From Vitrella brassicaformis (lineage: Eukaryota; Sar; Vitrellaceae): a DNA stretch of 64,000 bases. A program made the translations under genes and the position numbers. How positions within the stretch are numbered: the first letter of the stretch is position 1; each line of letters opens with the position of its first letter. This document shows, in pieces, positions 55,505-64,000 of the stretch. The notes below the pieces were generated by a model. It had not been told where the DNA came from. It searched no databases and worked only from the letters and a program-made list of their open reading frames with translations. Location of the stretch: positions 102,993-166,992 of the forward strand of contig CDMY01000179.1 in the NCBI GenBank assembly GCA_001179505.1, written 5' to 3'.

Positions 55505-55832
55505 CACTTGAGGCACATATCGTTGTTACGAGATCGCATGCCGCCCGTGAGTGAAGACGAGCACTGCAAGGGGAGATCCGCATTCAGTGACCGGGGAAGA
55601 GAGCGGTTTCACTCAATGACAGACTGCTGTTGGTTCCGTCATTCATTTACTGTACAAATAATACAAGGCAGTCCACATAGAAAGCCTAACAATCACATTG
55701 TCTGTGCTCACTACCCACATCAATCAATCCATCAGCTCCACCCCAACGACACACACAAGCGACACACTCAAAACACGGCCTCTCGGCCGGTCTCCACGAA
55801 CAAGGCCGGCTGCTGCACTACAGATGTGTCAT
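55505..55832. other. Intergenic
   Basis: 328 bp between the small secreted gene and the bS18m stop; no feature supported. Confidence 0.5.
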
Positions 55833-57390
55833 TCATCGCTTGGTGGTGTCTGGTCTGTATGGGTTGGCCTCCATGACGTGGGCCCTCTTGTATCTGCTCA
55901 GCACCCTGCTGAAGTCGCCCTGGGCCTCTTCTTGTGCTTGTGCCGTCTCCTCCCTATCATGTGCCGCCCTCTTGGCCTCGTACTTTAGATACCTGCACAC
56001 CCGAGAGAGGCGCACATACAGCAATTCATCCATTCATCAACCGTCCATCCAGCAGCGGACGGTTGACAGCACTCACTTGAAGTAATTGAGGTTTGGGTAC
56101 TTCTGCACCATGACCTTCAGGATGGCCTGTGCACGCCGATCGCGGAGCGTCATGTACCGCTCCGTCAACTTATCGGCCAAATACTGATGGATACATTGAC
56201 GACACACACACACACACACACACACATCGGCTCCTCCCTCGTGTGGCTGGCGGCTGGCTTATCCATCTCATCCATCTGACCACCGACCTGCAGTGGGTCC
56301 ATGACGGGCATCATCTCTGCTGGCGTGGGTTTCCAGTCGTATGGCAGGACGGCCATCTGGCGGGCCTGCACGATGCTCCCGAAGATCGTCCGCTGCTGGC
56401 GACGGGTGGCGTGTGTGATGCGCCGCGGCAAGATGAACCCATTCTCAGACACAAAGTGATGCAGCACGTCCACATCCCTCCAAGTCAGATATCTGCCGTG
56501 GTTGCGCAGGATGCGCCTCATGACGGGTGGAGGGTCCCAGAACTGCTCGTCGGTCTTGTGTGGGGTGGGGAAGGGGTCCACTGGCGGGCGGCCGCGGTTC
56601 CTCTCGGCACTGTAGGGGTCGTACATGCGGTACTGACGCATCAAACTCCGCCGGATGGCAATCCGCTGACGACGCGCCTCGGCCGCACCGACCTGTTGAC
56701 ACCACACCACACATGGACACACACACATAAATGGATAGTCGGCCCGCATTCTCCGTCCGTTCTGCCCCATTTACGTACCATTCTGGCATAGTCGTTGAAC
56801 TCAGCGGCGACCTGCTCCTTTAGGTCGTCATTCTTGTGGAAGGGGTTCCAGTAGGGGTCGATGTAGTGGTTCTGGTGCTCCAGCCGGGGCGCCACCTCCC
56901 TCTCAGGGTCCACTCGCTGGAAGATCTTGCGGGTGATGTCCAGCTCCTCCATCGTCAGCTTGTTGATGGTGGGCGAGGGGCGCGTGTCGACGTCAGGGTC
57001 GTGCTGCAGCCGATGCCGCCGAATGCTGTCCAGGCACTCCTTGAACAGCGCATCAGCAGAGCCGAAGGGGCTCACCTTCTCCTCTTGCACACCGCCGCTC
57101 GGCTGTCGCTTCAGGTCTTCGAAGAGCTCATTGAAGGTGGGAGAGGCGCCCTCACCACCGCCCTTGCTCGCATCACCCTCCCTCGCTGCGCCACCGGCCG
57201 CTGCGGCATCTTGCTGTCCTTTTCGCACAGGATCTTTCGCTGCTGTTTCCATTGACTTGCCAGGCTCCACCACTCGCCTGCTCTGTGCCGTGGAAGACGG
57301 CCTCGATGGTCTTGATGACGAGAAAAGGCGTGCGGAGAGATGGCGCGCCGCTGGAAAGCCCGGGATGAGTGAACGAGCGGGAAATGTCAT
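55833..57390 (-). CDS. Mitochondrial (or plastid) small ribosomal subunit protein bS18
   Basis: Four exons, 57390-56779, 56692-56288, 56183-56077 and 55992-55833, yield 427 aa. The bS18 core lies at about residues 255-320: LTWRDVDVLHHFVSENGFIL, PRRITHATRRQQRTIFGSIV, QARQMAVLPYDW, in the family's order (DVxxLxxFxSExGxILPRRxTxxxxxxQRxxxxxIxxARxxALLPY). A long N-terminal extension begins with a strong presequence (MTFPARSLIPGFPAARHLSA), and a ~100-residue C-terminal extension is helical (AQAILKVMVQKYPNLNYF). Both extensions are typical of mitochondrial ribosomal proteins. An upstream in-frame ATG at 57465 is possible. I prefer 57390 because it starts the presequence and the promoter motif lies 43 bp upstream of it. 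Confidence 0.88.
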
Positions 57391-57432
57391 GGGACACGGG
57401 GAAAGTGAGGCAGATAGAAACCTCCTCCGAGG

Positions 57433-57443
57433 CCAAGCTCGCA
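57433..57443 (-). promoter_or_regulatory. TGCGAGCTTGG promoter motif upstream of bS18
   Basis: CCAAGCTCGCA on +, sense for the minus-strand gene, 43 bp upstream of the ATG at 57390. Confidence 0.45.
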
Positions 57444-57620
57444 CATGGCGCCTAGGGTGCCACATGAAACTTTGGGATCAGCGCATCCCGAGGGCGCCAT
57501 TTCAACAGAACAGGTCGTATCTGTAGATCCGAGTGCCTATTTTCTCGTCCCTGGTCACGAATCACCGAGAAACTCATCACTGTCCTCCTGCCAATCTCGC
57601 CGGCCCACCTTCCTACCTCT

Positions 57621-58328
57621 ATGGTGCCGCCGACTCAAGCCATACACAGCAACGTCAGCCGATGGCGATGTGCGAGGCGGCCGCGGCCTTCATCTTCCGC
57701 CTGCAGCATCTCTATCCTTCAGCTCTTGTCAGCGGCTGTCCTCTTGTCCACCAACGGACGGCACCTGGTGGATGCCGCAGCAGCAGCTGCATCGCCGTAT
57801 GGTTATCGGGCTTCTGCTTTCGCTCCAGTTGTCCGGCCGCCATCGCCTCGTCGCGACCAATCGATGATCTGTCTGCAGAGGGCCCGCAGAGCCTTTCGAG
57901 ATGATGCTCTTCATCGGCGCTCAGTCTGGTCATTTTGGGGGGAGAGGGAAAGCCATCTTCAAGCGAGGAGGAGGTCTGTCAACGATCCCAACGTCAGCAG
58001 GAGGGACGCGCCCTTACTGCCTCTCATCAGTGCTATTGCGGCGGCATCCTGGCAGCTAGCTGTGAGCATATCGGCGAGTGCGGCGGAGGGTGGCGAGGGA
58101 GAGAAGCGGCTGTGGATCAGCGGCAAGAGCACCGAGCCGAAGAAGGACCCCAAGGCGCGCGAGGGCACGAAGCGCGACCCCAAGTTCCTCAAGTGTCTGA
58201 GTCAGTGTTTGAGTGAGTGCAAGAAGCCGGGCAGCTATGGCTACTCGAAGAGCGAAGATGAGTGCCTCGAGGACTGCCGCGATGAGTGCTGCTTCACGTA
58301 CGAGCAGTGCTCGTACGCAATACGTTGA
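57621..58328 (+). CDS. Plastid-lumen-type Cys-rich protein
   Basis: A single exon of 235 codons. Its leader has three parts: a signal-like helix (ISILQLLSAAVLL), an Arg/Ser-rich transit region (RRDQSMICLQRARRAF), and a twin-arginine plus hydrophobic segment ending in an Ala-rich site (RRDAPLLPLISAIAAASWQL ... SASA). That is the layout of Tat-dependent thylakoid-lumen precursors. The mature domain is ~75 residues with eight or more Cys in a regular pattern (FLKCLSQCLSECKKPG; CLEDCRDECCFTYEQC), suggesting disulfides. It resembles Cys-patterned plastid proteins of photosynthetic eukaryotes, but I cannot name the family. It lies divergently from bS18 (230 bp). Confidence 0.72.
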   Translation: MVPPTQAIHSNVSRWRCARRPRPSSSACSISILQLLSAAVLLSTNGRHLVDAAAAAASPYGYRASAFAPVVRPPSPRRDQSMICLQRARRAFRDDALHRRSVWSFWGERESHLQARRRSVNDPNVSRRDAPLLPLISAIAAASWQLAVSISASAAEGGEGEKRLWISGKSTEPKKDPKAREGTKRDPKFLKCLSQCLSECKKPGSYGYSKSEDECLEDCRDECCFTYEQCSYAIR

Positions 58329-58888
58329 TGGATGGTCAGGCAGGGATGTCTGTATGGTGCGTGTGGTGTGGGTGTGGGTAAGGAAGGGTTCGCTCATGTG
58401 TGGAGGCATTAGAGACGCAGTGGTATGATAGGTCAACTGCTGGTGAATGGACCGATTCAGAGTTCACCACACGACACATGGTCCATGGCCAGTTGCACAC
58501 ACATAGATGAGTCGAGGAATGCACTCAGAGGGTAGCCACCAACGTCGCCATCAAGGCAGGTCTGTCAAGAGTAGATATCATTTATCCACATCACGCCACA
58601 AACGCAGCTATCGCGTGATCTTGACTGACTGACTCGTGCGATCCATCTGTCTCTTCTTGCAGTCATGCCTCTCCCGTCAGTCACATCTCTTCACTAGGCT
58701 CGCATGCAACAGCCATCCTTCTTCGCATCCTCCTTCCACGCCACCCGCAACACGGGAAACGTCTGTCTTGTCCACAAGCTCAAGCCCTGTCCATCATCAC
58801 ACAAGAGGGCGAGAGAGACAGGGCGTGAGCGCAATGATGGGTGTGGCCCTTCCCCTCCCCCCTCTCACCCGCTCGAAGATCGGTCAGA
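58329..58888. other. Intergenic, convergent 3' ends
   Basis: 560 bp without supported coding; contains GACTGACTGACT repeats near 58621. Confidence 0.55.
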
Positions 58889-61645
58889 TCACTGCGTGCG
58901 GCGCTCCACGTGCAGTGACAGGTCGTGGAAGAAGAGCCGATACTCTTGGGGTCTGAGCATGGGGCGGGCCGGCCGCGAGAGGAATCGCTGGTGACATGCG
59001 TCGAAGATGTCTCGGTCTACAAAAGTGACTTTGGTCGTCTTGTGGCCCTGTAAGAAGACAGCCCAAGCAAAGTCAGACACACACGCCGTATCTCTGTGCA
59101 CTCTCTAGTGACGTGTGTGAGTTGTGTTAGGGAAAGACCTTCAGCTCGGTGGACGAAGTGACCACTTCCATGAGGTTCGTGTAAAGCTCATCAACGTCGG
59201 CATCCTCATCCAAGTCACCTACTCCCCCCACACATACACCACATGGACGGTGTCTGCCAGCGTGACACGCACCACCCATCTCTCACCAGGTCGAATGTCC
59301 ATATGCACGGTTTCGACACGGGGCATCTTGTCAAGGCGGCTCCACAGGAAGGGGCTCGCCCCATCCCAAAGCGTCCCACTGCCCTGCGTCAGGTCGGCCG
59401 CTAGGCGAGAGGACACCGTGCCCACGCTCCTCTCGCCCTCCCCCCTGCTGACCCACTCTGACTGCAGCCCCTCCAGAAAGCACCACACCTTCGACAGCGG
59501 CACAACATTTCTCGCTGCCACGATCGTTGTCAGGTTGGGCATATGTGAGGCCACCTCGATCGCCCGCTGCTTCTTGTCTTCGGTCGCAAGAACGCCACCA
59601 TGCAGGAAGAGGGTGTGGGCGGCGGGGAATGTGTCGTCACTGATGGGTGCGGGGTGGGGCTCGTCATGTCCTTTATAGGTGACGGTGGTGGCCGTCTTGA
59701 CGAGATGGGCCAGCACCTCCTGCACGTGAGGCTCGGTGGTACGGGAAAGGACCTCGATGTCGATCCGGCCGCCACCAAAGTCGATGACGGGCTCGGACAG
59801 GGCCGCTGGATTCGCTATTGCGTCCCTAAGTGACCACGGAAACACGCACCACAGCACCACTTCGCTGGGCTCTCTGTTTTGCCCCCTTTGTGCCTCACCT
59901 CAGTGCCACAGCGCTCCTCAGCCCCTCCACTTCGTGAGCATCGTCACGAACCGACAAGATGTTGAGTCGGAGGCTGCGAAGTTGTCGACGAACACGCCTG
60001 GCCACCAGCGCCTCACGCAGCCTGTCGGTGTCCTCGGCACGCCCCAAGTCGAGGTGGAGGATGTGAAGGGAACTGAACGACCTCCCGGCGGGCAGCTCAC
60101 TCACCGCACTGGCGACCATCGCAGTGCCATCATAACCACTAATCAGCACCTCCAGCCTCTCGCAGCAGTCGGCCAGCCATGCCTTCACACAATTGCCGCT
60201 GGGGAACAATCCATAGTCGTGGCTGAATGCCTTGACATTCGGCGTCTGCCAGTTGCGGCCCACGCGAGCGGCCGCACACTCGTTGGGTATGTCCTTGACG
60301 GTCGTGAGTGCGGGGAGGCGGACGGGAGCGGAGGGGGCTGGCGGCAAATCAGATGAGGGCGGAGGGTTGGGGATGTCAATGCTGCGATCGAGACTGACAC
60401 GCTCGAAGGTCAGCACCTCCAGTGTGCCCTCATCGTCCGACGACTCGTCACCACCGTCCACTGCTGCTGCAGCACCGCCTCCCTGCTGCCGTCTTTTCTC
60501 CTTGTCGGCCGCCAGTGCCGCTCGGCCGGCCGCATGACCCTCTACGACACTCACCCAGGTGCCCAGGCACCAGTTCGGCGCGTAGTCGGGGTGGCGGAGC
60601 TTGACCTGGCGAATGCGTGAGGCCCTCCCGCCCCACTGGTGTGCCACAGGGATGGGCATGGCCTCCCACATGCGCCTCGAGTGGTCGTCCTCGCAGTTGA
60701 TGCTGATGTGGGTGTGATTGGTGGCCGATTGGCGAAATAGGGCGGGCCCGAGGGCGTGGCGGATGGGTGTGAGGTGCCAGGGGGGCAGGCACCCGAAGAC
60801 GATGGCGAGGGTATCGCGGAAGAGCTGATGACGAGCCTATAGAGTGGCAGACAGACAGCGAGAAGACGCACAGGTGGTAGTTTGATATGCGAGACTCATC
60901 GTTTGTGACTCCTACCGGTTTCTCATCGACGGGCGGAGGCTGGCCGCTGCAGTGGATCTGACGGTACGGTCGTCTGGTGGCTACGGACACCTGCAGTGCC
61001 ACAGTGACGTACAGCACACATACAAATGTCAAAGTCGTTCATGGTGAGGATGTATTGGTCTGCCCCTCACCTGCTGTGCGTTGGTGTCCTCACTCGCCGC
61101 CGCCGCCGCCTCACTGGTCGGTGTGAGTGCCGCCACGGCCGTGGCGAGGCTGGGATGCCCCTCCTGCAGCTGGGCAGTGGCCAGCCGCACCACAGATGCC
61201 ATCGAGCCCAGCTGATGACTCAACAGCAATGCCGATGGGGAAGCCGCCTACGTGGTGACACACACACGACAGCCGACAAGAGCGATTCCAAGGGCGTCGG
61301 CGTCCGAACTGCTTCTACACGTGGCCACGTGTGTGTCACTTACCTGTGTGGCGATGTGGTCCTGGTGCTGCTCGACGTGTGACACCTGTGCGATGATCTG
61401 CAGAAGCCATCCGGGAAACACACAGCGCGCCGCGCCTGCTTCACTGATGAAGGCCTTCGTGTGATGGGTGTGTGAGAGCATCGTACCTGATCTAACTGGT
61501 CCCGCAGCTGTCCACAGCCCGCCTTCAAAGACTGGGCATTCGCGACAAGCTGCGCCAAAGACACATACACATCGGAGGGATGAGTTCTGTCCAGGTCCTT
61601 CCTGACATGTGCTGCTCGTCATTCACCGACCTGCGTCAAATCCAT
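58889..61645 (-). CDS. Hypothetical protein, 699 aa, coiled N-terminus and F-box/LRR-like body
   Basis: Nine exons (61645-61631, 61549-61487, 61397-61344, 61247-61071, 60990-60916, 60836-59899, 59825-59287, 59218-59139, 59047-58889) keep one frame. A helical N-terminus (MDLTQLVANAQSLKAGCGQL; QVSHVEQHQDHIATQ) leads to LFRDTLAIVFGCLPPWHLTP, which resembles an F-box (L-x-x-x-I-x-x-x-L-P-x-x). The body has spaced Leu-rich strands (RLEVLISGYDG; FSSLHILHLDLG; RQLRSLRLNILSV) like an irregular LRR. The intron at 59286 matters: without splicing the frame ends early at a TAG near 59219; with it the frame continues into GDLDEDADVDELYTNLMEVV. It is probably a lineage-specific family; a substrate-adaptor role is a guess. 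Confidence 0.75.
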
Positions 61646-62134
61646 GACGATGTGCTAAACCAACTCACTCGCTGGCTCCCTCGGGCCACTCTCACATACC
61701 AACAGCCGTGAACCCACTGCAGATGAGCCGTGAACCCCCTGACGTAGCCGCTTCTCAACGCTCCGTCAGGTGCAGGCTCAGATCTGCAGCACACACGATC
61801 AACACAGCAGCCACAAACAGACACCATCCAGCCATTCATCCATTCCATCCTTCCCTCCCGCCCCTCGTGCAGTGAGTGACCAGTGAGTGCGTCAGTCATC
61901 ATCTCACCCGACAATGTCGATGGTCGCCAGCTGTGGCCTCCCTCACAGTGGTAGAGGCGATGGGAGCGGAGCGATGAGAAGGTCGAAACACCGTCAAAAC
62001 AGAGGCCAATCGCCGGTTGACTCATCCATGCGGACACGCCAGCCACTATATGGCTCACAGGCTCAAAATAAGCGAAAACCGCGTGCGAGCTCTGAGTTCC
62101 GAACGCCGTCAATCTATCCCATCATCCTTTCAGC
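61646..62134. other. Divergent intergenic region upstream of DXR
   Basis: 489 bp; open frames on both strands without splice support. It includes the promoter-type motif at 62084-62096. Confidence 0.6.
62084..62096 (+). promoter_or_regulatory. TGCGAGCTCTGAG promoter motif upstream of DXR
   Basis: Sense orientation, 39 bp upstream of the DXR ATG. Confidence 0.45.
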
Positions 62135-63649
62135 ATGTCGGCGATGCATACGGGACCGATCCCCACGCTGATCTTTCTGTCCTGGCTGCTGTTTTTGACA
62201 TTTGATGATCATGCCGTCAAAGGCGTCGCTGCATTCACCTCTGTGCCCCACCAGCGGTCCCTCAGACCCGCCCTCTTGTCCACGAGAAGACGCCCTATCG
62301 CCTCGTCCCTCACGCGAATGGCGCACGCAGCTCCCACCGGCTCAGAGGAATCGATGAAGGCCACCTTCGATGAGGCTACCAATGGCGTGGAGTCGTTCAA
62401 AAGGCGCATATCGCTGCTGGGGTCGACGGGATCCATTGGCACACAGACGCTGGACATCATTCGCGAGCGGCCGCAGAACTTCGAGCTTGTTGGCCTGGCT
62501 GCCAGGTCCAATGTGGAGCTGCTGGCTGAGCAAATCAGGGAGTTCCGGCCAGCGATGGTGGCTCTGGAGGACGGGAGCAAGCTTGGCGCACTGGAGGCGC
62601 TGCTGGAGGGGATGGAGGGCGACAGGCCAACACTGGTGACAGGAATGGATGGCGTCTGTGAGGTGGCCAAGATGGACCAGGCGGACATGGTGGTCACGGG
62701 CATCGTGGGCTGCGCCGGGCTGCTGCCGACCATTGCGGCTATCGAGAACGGCAAGGACGTCGCGCTGGCCAACAAGGAGACCCTCATTGCGGCCGGGCCG
62801 GTGATTGTGCCTCTGCTGAAAAAGCACGGCGTCTTCATGACTCCCGCCGACTCAGAGCACTCGGCGATATTCCAGTGCCTGCAGGGGGTGCCGCCAGGAG
62901 GGCTGCGCAAGATCATCCTGACGGCGTCTGGCGGGGCCTTTCGCGACTGGCGCAAGGAAGACCTGGTCAACGTGCGTGTGGAGGACGCATTGAAGCACCC
63001 CAACTGGGCGATGGGTGCCAAGATCACGATCGACTCGGCCACTCTGATGAACAAGGGTCTGGAGGTGATCGAGGCGCACTACCTGTTCGGTGCGTCGTAC
63101 GACGACATCGAGGTGGTCATCCATCCCCAGTCCATCATCCACTCGATGGTCGAGACCCAAGACACCTCAGTCCTCGCGCAGCTCGGCTGGCCAGACATGC
63201 GCCTGCCCCTCGTCTACGCCATGAGCTGGCCCCACAGGATACCCATGCACGCCTACGAGCGGCTCGACCTCGTCAAACTAGGCAGCCTGACATTCAAGGC
63301 CCCCGACTTCGACAAGTACCCCTGTCTGCGGCTGGCGTACGAGGCAGGCAGAATGGGCGGCACCATGCCGGCGGCTCTCAACGCGGCCAACGAGATGGCG
63401 GTCGAGCGGTTCAGGCAGGGGGAGATCCATTATCTGGAGATCCCGAAGCTGATAGAGTTTGTCATGGATGCGCACAGGGGGGATCACAAGACCGAGGGCA
63501 TCACGCTCGACGACATTCTGGCCGTTGACGCGTGGGCGAGGGAGAAGGGGAGAGAGTACGTCCACGTGCCACAGAAGCAAGAGCAGCAGCAGCAGCAGGA
63601 GAGGGAGGGTTTAGTTGGCAAGGCAGACGAGAGTCTGACGCTGACGTGA
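62135..63649 (+). CDS. dxr: 1-deoxy-D-xylulose 5-phosphate reductoisomerase, plastid-targeted
   Basis: A single 504-codon exon. It converts DXP to MEP, the committed step of plastid isoprenoid synthesis. The NADPH-binding start [20 protein letters not shown] is at about residue 93. Other landmarks are [32 protein letters not shown], the metal/substrate motif [54 protein letters not shown] and [11 protein letters not shown], then a C-terminal domain with [11 protein letters not shown]. The ~90-residue leader has a signal-peptide helix ([13 protein letters not shown]) and a basic Ser/Arg-rich transit part ([14 protein letters not shown]), the bipartite form used for secondary plastids. A Gln run from CAG repeats lies near the C-terminus. 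It is unusual here in lacking introns. It is the target of fosmidomycin in relatives. Confidence 0.97.
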   Translation: MSAMHTGPIPTLIFLSWLLFLTFDDHAVKGVAAFTSVPHQRSLRPALLSTRRRPIASSLTRMAHAAPTGSEESMKATFDEATNGVESFKRRISLLGSTGSIGTQTLDIIRERPQNFELVGLAARSNVELLAEQIREFRPAMVALEDGSKLGALEALLEGMEGDRPTLVTGMDGVCEVAKMDQADMVVTGIVGCAGLLPTIAAIENGKDVALANKETLIAAGPVIVPLLKKHGVFMTPADSEHSAIFQCLQGVPPGGLRKIILTASGGAFRDWRKEDLVNVRVEDALKHPNWAMGAKITIDSATLMNKGLEVIEAHYLFGASYDDIEVVIHPQSIIHSMVETQDTSVLAQLGWPDMRLPLVYAMSWPHRIPMHAYERLDLVKLGSLTFKAPDFDKYPCLRLAYEAGRMGGTMPAALNAANEMAVERFRQGEIHYLEIPKLIEFVMDAHRGDHKTEGITLDDILAVDAWAREKGREYVHVPQKQEQQQQQEREGLVGKADESLTLT

Positions 63650-63889
63650 CAGTTGCTGACGAGAGACCATTTGAGATGTCCTCGATGCGACGCGATGCGA
63701 CTGTGATAGGCTTTTGATATTGTTGACTGACGTCTTTGTTGCATTCAGTGACAAAGGACTGATGAGTCGTCAACTACGCCTGAAATGAATCCTCCTCACT
63801 CCTTTGTGACTCATGCGTCTCTACACATCCCACACACGACATCCCATCACGTTGAGGGGACAAATTCGCTGACACACAAGTAAGTCCCT
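63650..63889. other. 3' flank of DXR
   Basis: No further gene seen before the terminal repeat. Confidence 0.5.
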
Positions 63890-64000
63890 CCCTCCCTCCC
63901 TCCCTCCCTCCCTCCCTCCCTCCCTCCCTCCCTCCCTCCCTCCCTCCCTCCCTCCCTCCCTCCCTCCCTCCCTCCCTCCCTCCCTCCCTCCCTCCCTCCC
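63889..64000. repeat. (CCCT)n microsatellite at the window end
   Basis: At least 110 bp of perfect CCCT units running off the window. TTTAGGG-type telomere units are not seen, so this is a simple repeat rather than a telomere. Confidence 0.97.

Noticed and set aside
59219-59300. Premature stop or sequencing error in the G run of the 699-aa gene
   Set aside because: A consensus donor (CTG|gtgaga at 59286) and an acceptor gagtag remove the stop and keep the frame.
63889-64000. Possible telomere at the window end
   Set aside because: The unit is CCCT, not a TTTAGGG or TTAGGG type, and similar simple repeats occur inside the window.

Overview
The window looks like nuclear DNA from an intron-rich, GC-rich alga-like eukaryote. 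I favour a photosynthetic alveolate close to apicomplexans (a chromerid such as Vitrella), as an inference from gene content. The evidence is GT-AG introns of about 50-150 nt, many with (TG)n tracts running into the 3' AG; a long-leader plastid-type DXR; an FKBP and a Cys-rich protein with thylakoid-lumen style leaders; a mitochondrial bS18; a BCKDK/PDK-family kinase; and an apicomplexan-style EGF/TSP1 membrane adhesin. No organism name is proven by the sequence.

Layout. 1-17 kb holds four multi-exon genes: a BTB-TLDc protein cut by the window start (-), an ER-type J-domain/thioredoxin-like protein (+), a small BTB-like protein (-), and a 13-exon EGF/TSP1/Ig-like type I membrane protein of about 2,160 aa (+). 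A 2.3 kb gene-poor stretch follows. 17-35 kb is an accessory region of small, poorly conserved genes, mostly on the + strand, several with one membrane helix. It contains a roughly 0.46 kb direct duplication, duplicated Pro/Gln-rich exons, a HINT3-like HIT fragment, a P-loop-like fragment, an F-box-like end, and eight copies of a short element with the core CATTTTATAT, five of them abutting a 3' splice site. 35-40.6 kb is conserved again: BCKDK, a Nit-type amidase and a secreted DUF192 protein. 40.6-44.3 kb is low-complexity intergenic DNA. 44.3-63.7 kb is dense and largely arranged as divergent pairs: an unknown 649-aa protein and an unknown 817-aa organelle-leader protein, lumenal FKBP and a second BTB-TLDc protein, two tiny intron-containing genes, bS18m and a lumen-type Cys-rich protein, an unknown 699-aa protein and DXR. 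The window ends inside a (CCCT)n tract.

Two signals link the genes. A motif TGCGAGCTTAGC (or a close variant) lies 24-134 bp upstream of the start codon of at least eight genes, usually in sense orientation, and is a candidate core promoter or initiator element. The CATTTTATAT element marks the fast-evolving 20-35 kb cluster. Exon coordinates below were worked out by hand from splice signals and reading-frame continuity. They sum to whole codons in every model given as firm; models in 17-35 kb are tentative.
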